A DNA stretch of 64,000 nt from Xanthostigma xanthostigma (lineage: Eukaryota; Arthropoda; Insecta; Raphidioptera; Raphidiidae), in the NCBI GenBank assembly GCA_963575645.1, contig OY754465.1:52599901-52663900 (forward strand), read 5' to 3'. The position numbers and the translations under genes were made by a program. Below are positions 63,176 through 64,000 of this stretch, one piece after another (the stretch's first letter is position 1; each line of letters begins with the position of its first letter). The notes beneath the pieces were generated by a model. It made no database searches. It was not told the origin of the DNA and worked only from the letters and a program-made list of their open reading frames with translations.

Positions 63176-64000
63176 AACTCCATCCCTTGAATCTAATGTA
63201 ATATGGAACACGGATCAAGTCAACATGTCCTGTACAGCTCCGAAGAATCGCAGCAAAGCTCTCTTATGAACGTAAAATTGTTTTTGAATATTTCAAACAA
63301 ACTGCGGCTTTATTATTTTCTTTATATTGCCAGAAAAAACAATGTTTCGTGTATATATTTTATATAAAGCTTAAAATAAACGTTACCACAATGGAAACAA
63401 CAAAAGAAAAAACCTTACCGAAAATAATATAAACCCTTTTTACTACAATAATAATAAGAGACAGGTACTTTTGTTAAAATCATTACAAAATCCATTAGAC
63501 CGAGAGCCAGCGATTTCAAAACTCATTAAAAATGTAGAAAATCGTACCTATTCTACTATTATGATAACCACAGTGACTATCAAGTGCTCAGCAAAATAAA
63601 CACTGCAAGTAATTATTTATGTTCGTTTTTTATTCTGCTAAGCAAAGTGACTACCTAAATCGCATGATTAATTTTTTTGATTGATCTTCAGAACAAAAGA
63701 ACAGCTGATTTTTATATTCTCTAAATATATTATTGGGGTAGTATATTAGACCAGTAAAATGAAGATGACTTGACCCATAACACTTCCACAAAATCGCGAA
63801 AGGGTGCATATTTGAGGGAACGTTTATATAAGTATGATACACAATTTGTCACCTTCGTGCGATGACTGGAACGTGCTTAAGAAACTTTAAAAAAGAGTTA
63901 AAAAACCGCGTTTCATCAGTTTTTTGCTTGTATCTTGACAAAATTCAATATTCTAAGCATGGAAGAGTTCTTCTAACTTTCTAATTAGTAGAAACTGAGT
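63176..64000. other. Unassigned DNA
   Basis: AT-rich; no gene or element border recognised up to the window end. Confidence 0.35.

Overview
The window is AT-rich eukaryotic repeat DNA with no recognisable host gene. I infer an insect, probably a moth or butterfly. The hints are many short non-autonomous DNA transposons, Helitrons starting TCTATATATA and ending CTAG, a repeat tail near 61,530-61,590 with the phrases TACGGAACCCTC and TTGGCCGGTTTTT, RTE-like tails ending in ATATTAGTATAGAT, and scattered TAGGTA motifs. The taxon is inferred from repeat vocabulary only. The window reads as intergenic or intronic.

Coding capacity belongs to mobile elements. The only long intact frame (55522-57438) is a non-LTR retrotransposon reverse transcriptase with GVPQGS and YADD motifs, lacking its endonuclease. 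Decayed coding pieces are: a Penelope-like (PLE) GIY-YIG C-terminus (1642-1836), a LINE RNase H plus C-terminal zinc-knuckle region split by a frameshift (31529-32019), two mariner-type transposase pieces (8467-8691 and 34763-34915), a possible pogo-type C-terminus (59616-59735) and a possible THAP-domain start near 62.95-63.0 kb.

Layout. 0-5 kb: a PLE insertion with a 13-bp target duplication and a solo LTR with a 4-bp duplication. 5-6 kb: two head-to-tail Helitrons. 8-10 kb: a mariner derivative, then a three-layer nest (TTAA element inside a PLE inside an older repeat). 11.9-13.7 kb: a minisatellite of about 130-bp units, most carrying an ACAACCG/CGGTTGT hairpin. 14-18.8 kb: a tRNA-Pro-like sequence cut by a hAT element, a Helitron, two more hAT elements and a Harbinger-like MITE. 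19-30 kb: pogo-like MITEs, a palindromic TTAA element, a hAT element, PLE palindromes, a fold-back element with tandem repeats in its arms and further MITEs. 30-36 kb: an antisense Helitron, the LINE remnant, RTE tails, a tRNA-Lys-like sequence and a mariner derivative. 36-47 kb: sparse, with a tRNA-headed SINE-like sequence, three copies of a GTGATAACG repeat, a block full of GTAAAATTAC and a 1-kb palindrome. 47.7-48.8 kb: a hAT element containing a PLE palindrome and a second palindrome. 49-55 kb: MITEs and a triple nest of inverted repeats. 55-64 kb: the LINE, a pogo element, a mariner element containing a Helitron, and older repeats.

The most interesting theme is a recurrent motif, CTGAAGA + one base + hairpin + GAAA, that resembles the hammerhead ribozyme core known from PLE terminal repeats. 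It occurs in the PLE copies, twice in opposite orientation inside two palindromic copies, and in at least two other sequence contexts. Because many insertions keep their target duplications, or can be compared with an empty paralogous site, their order of arrival can be read directly.
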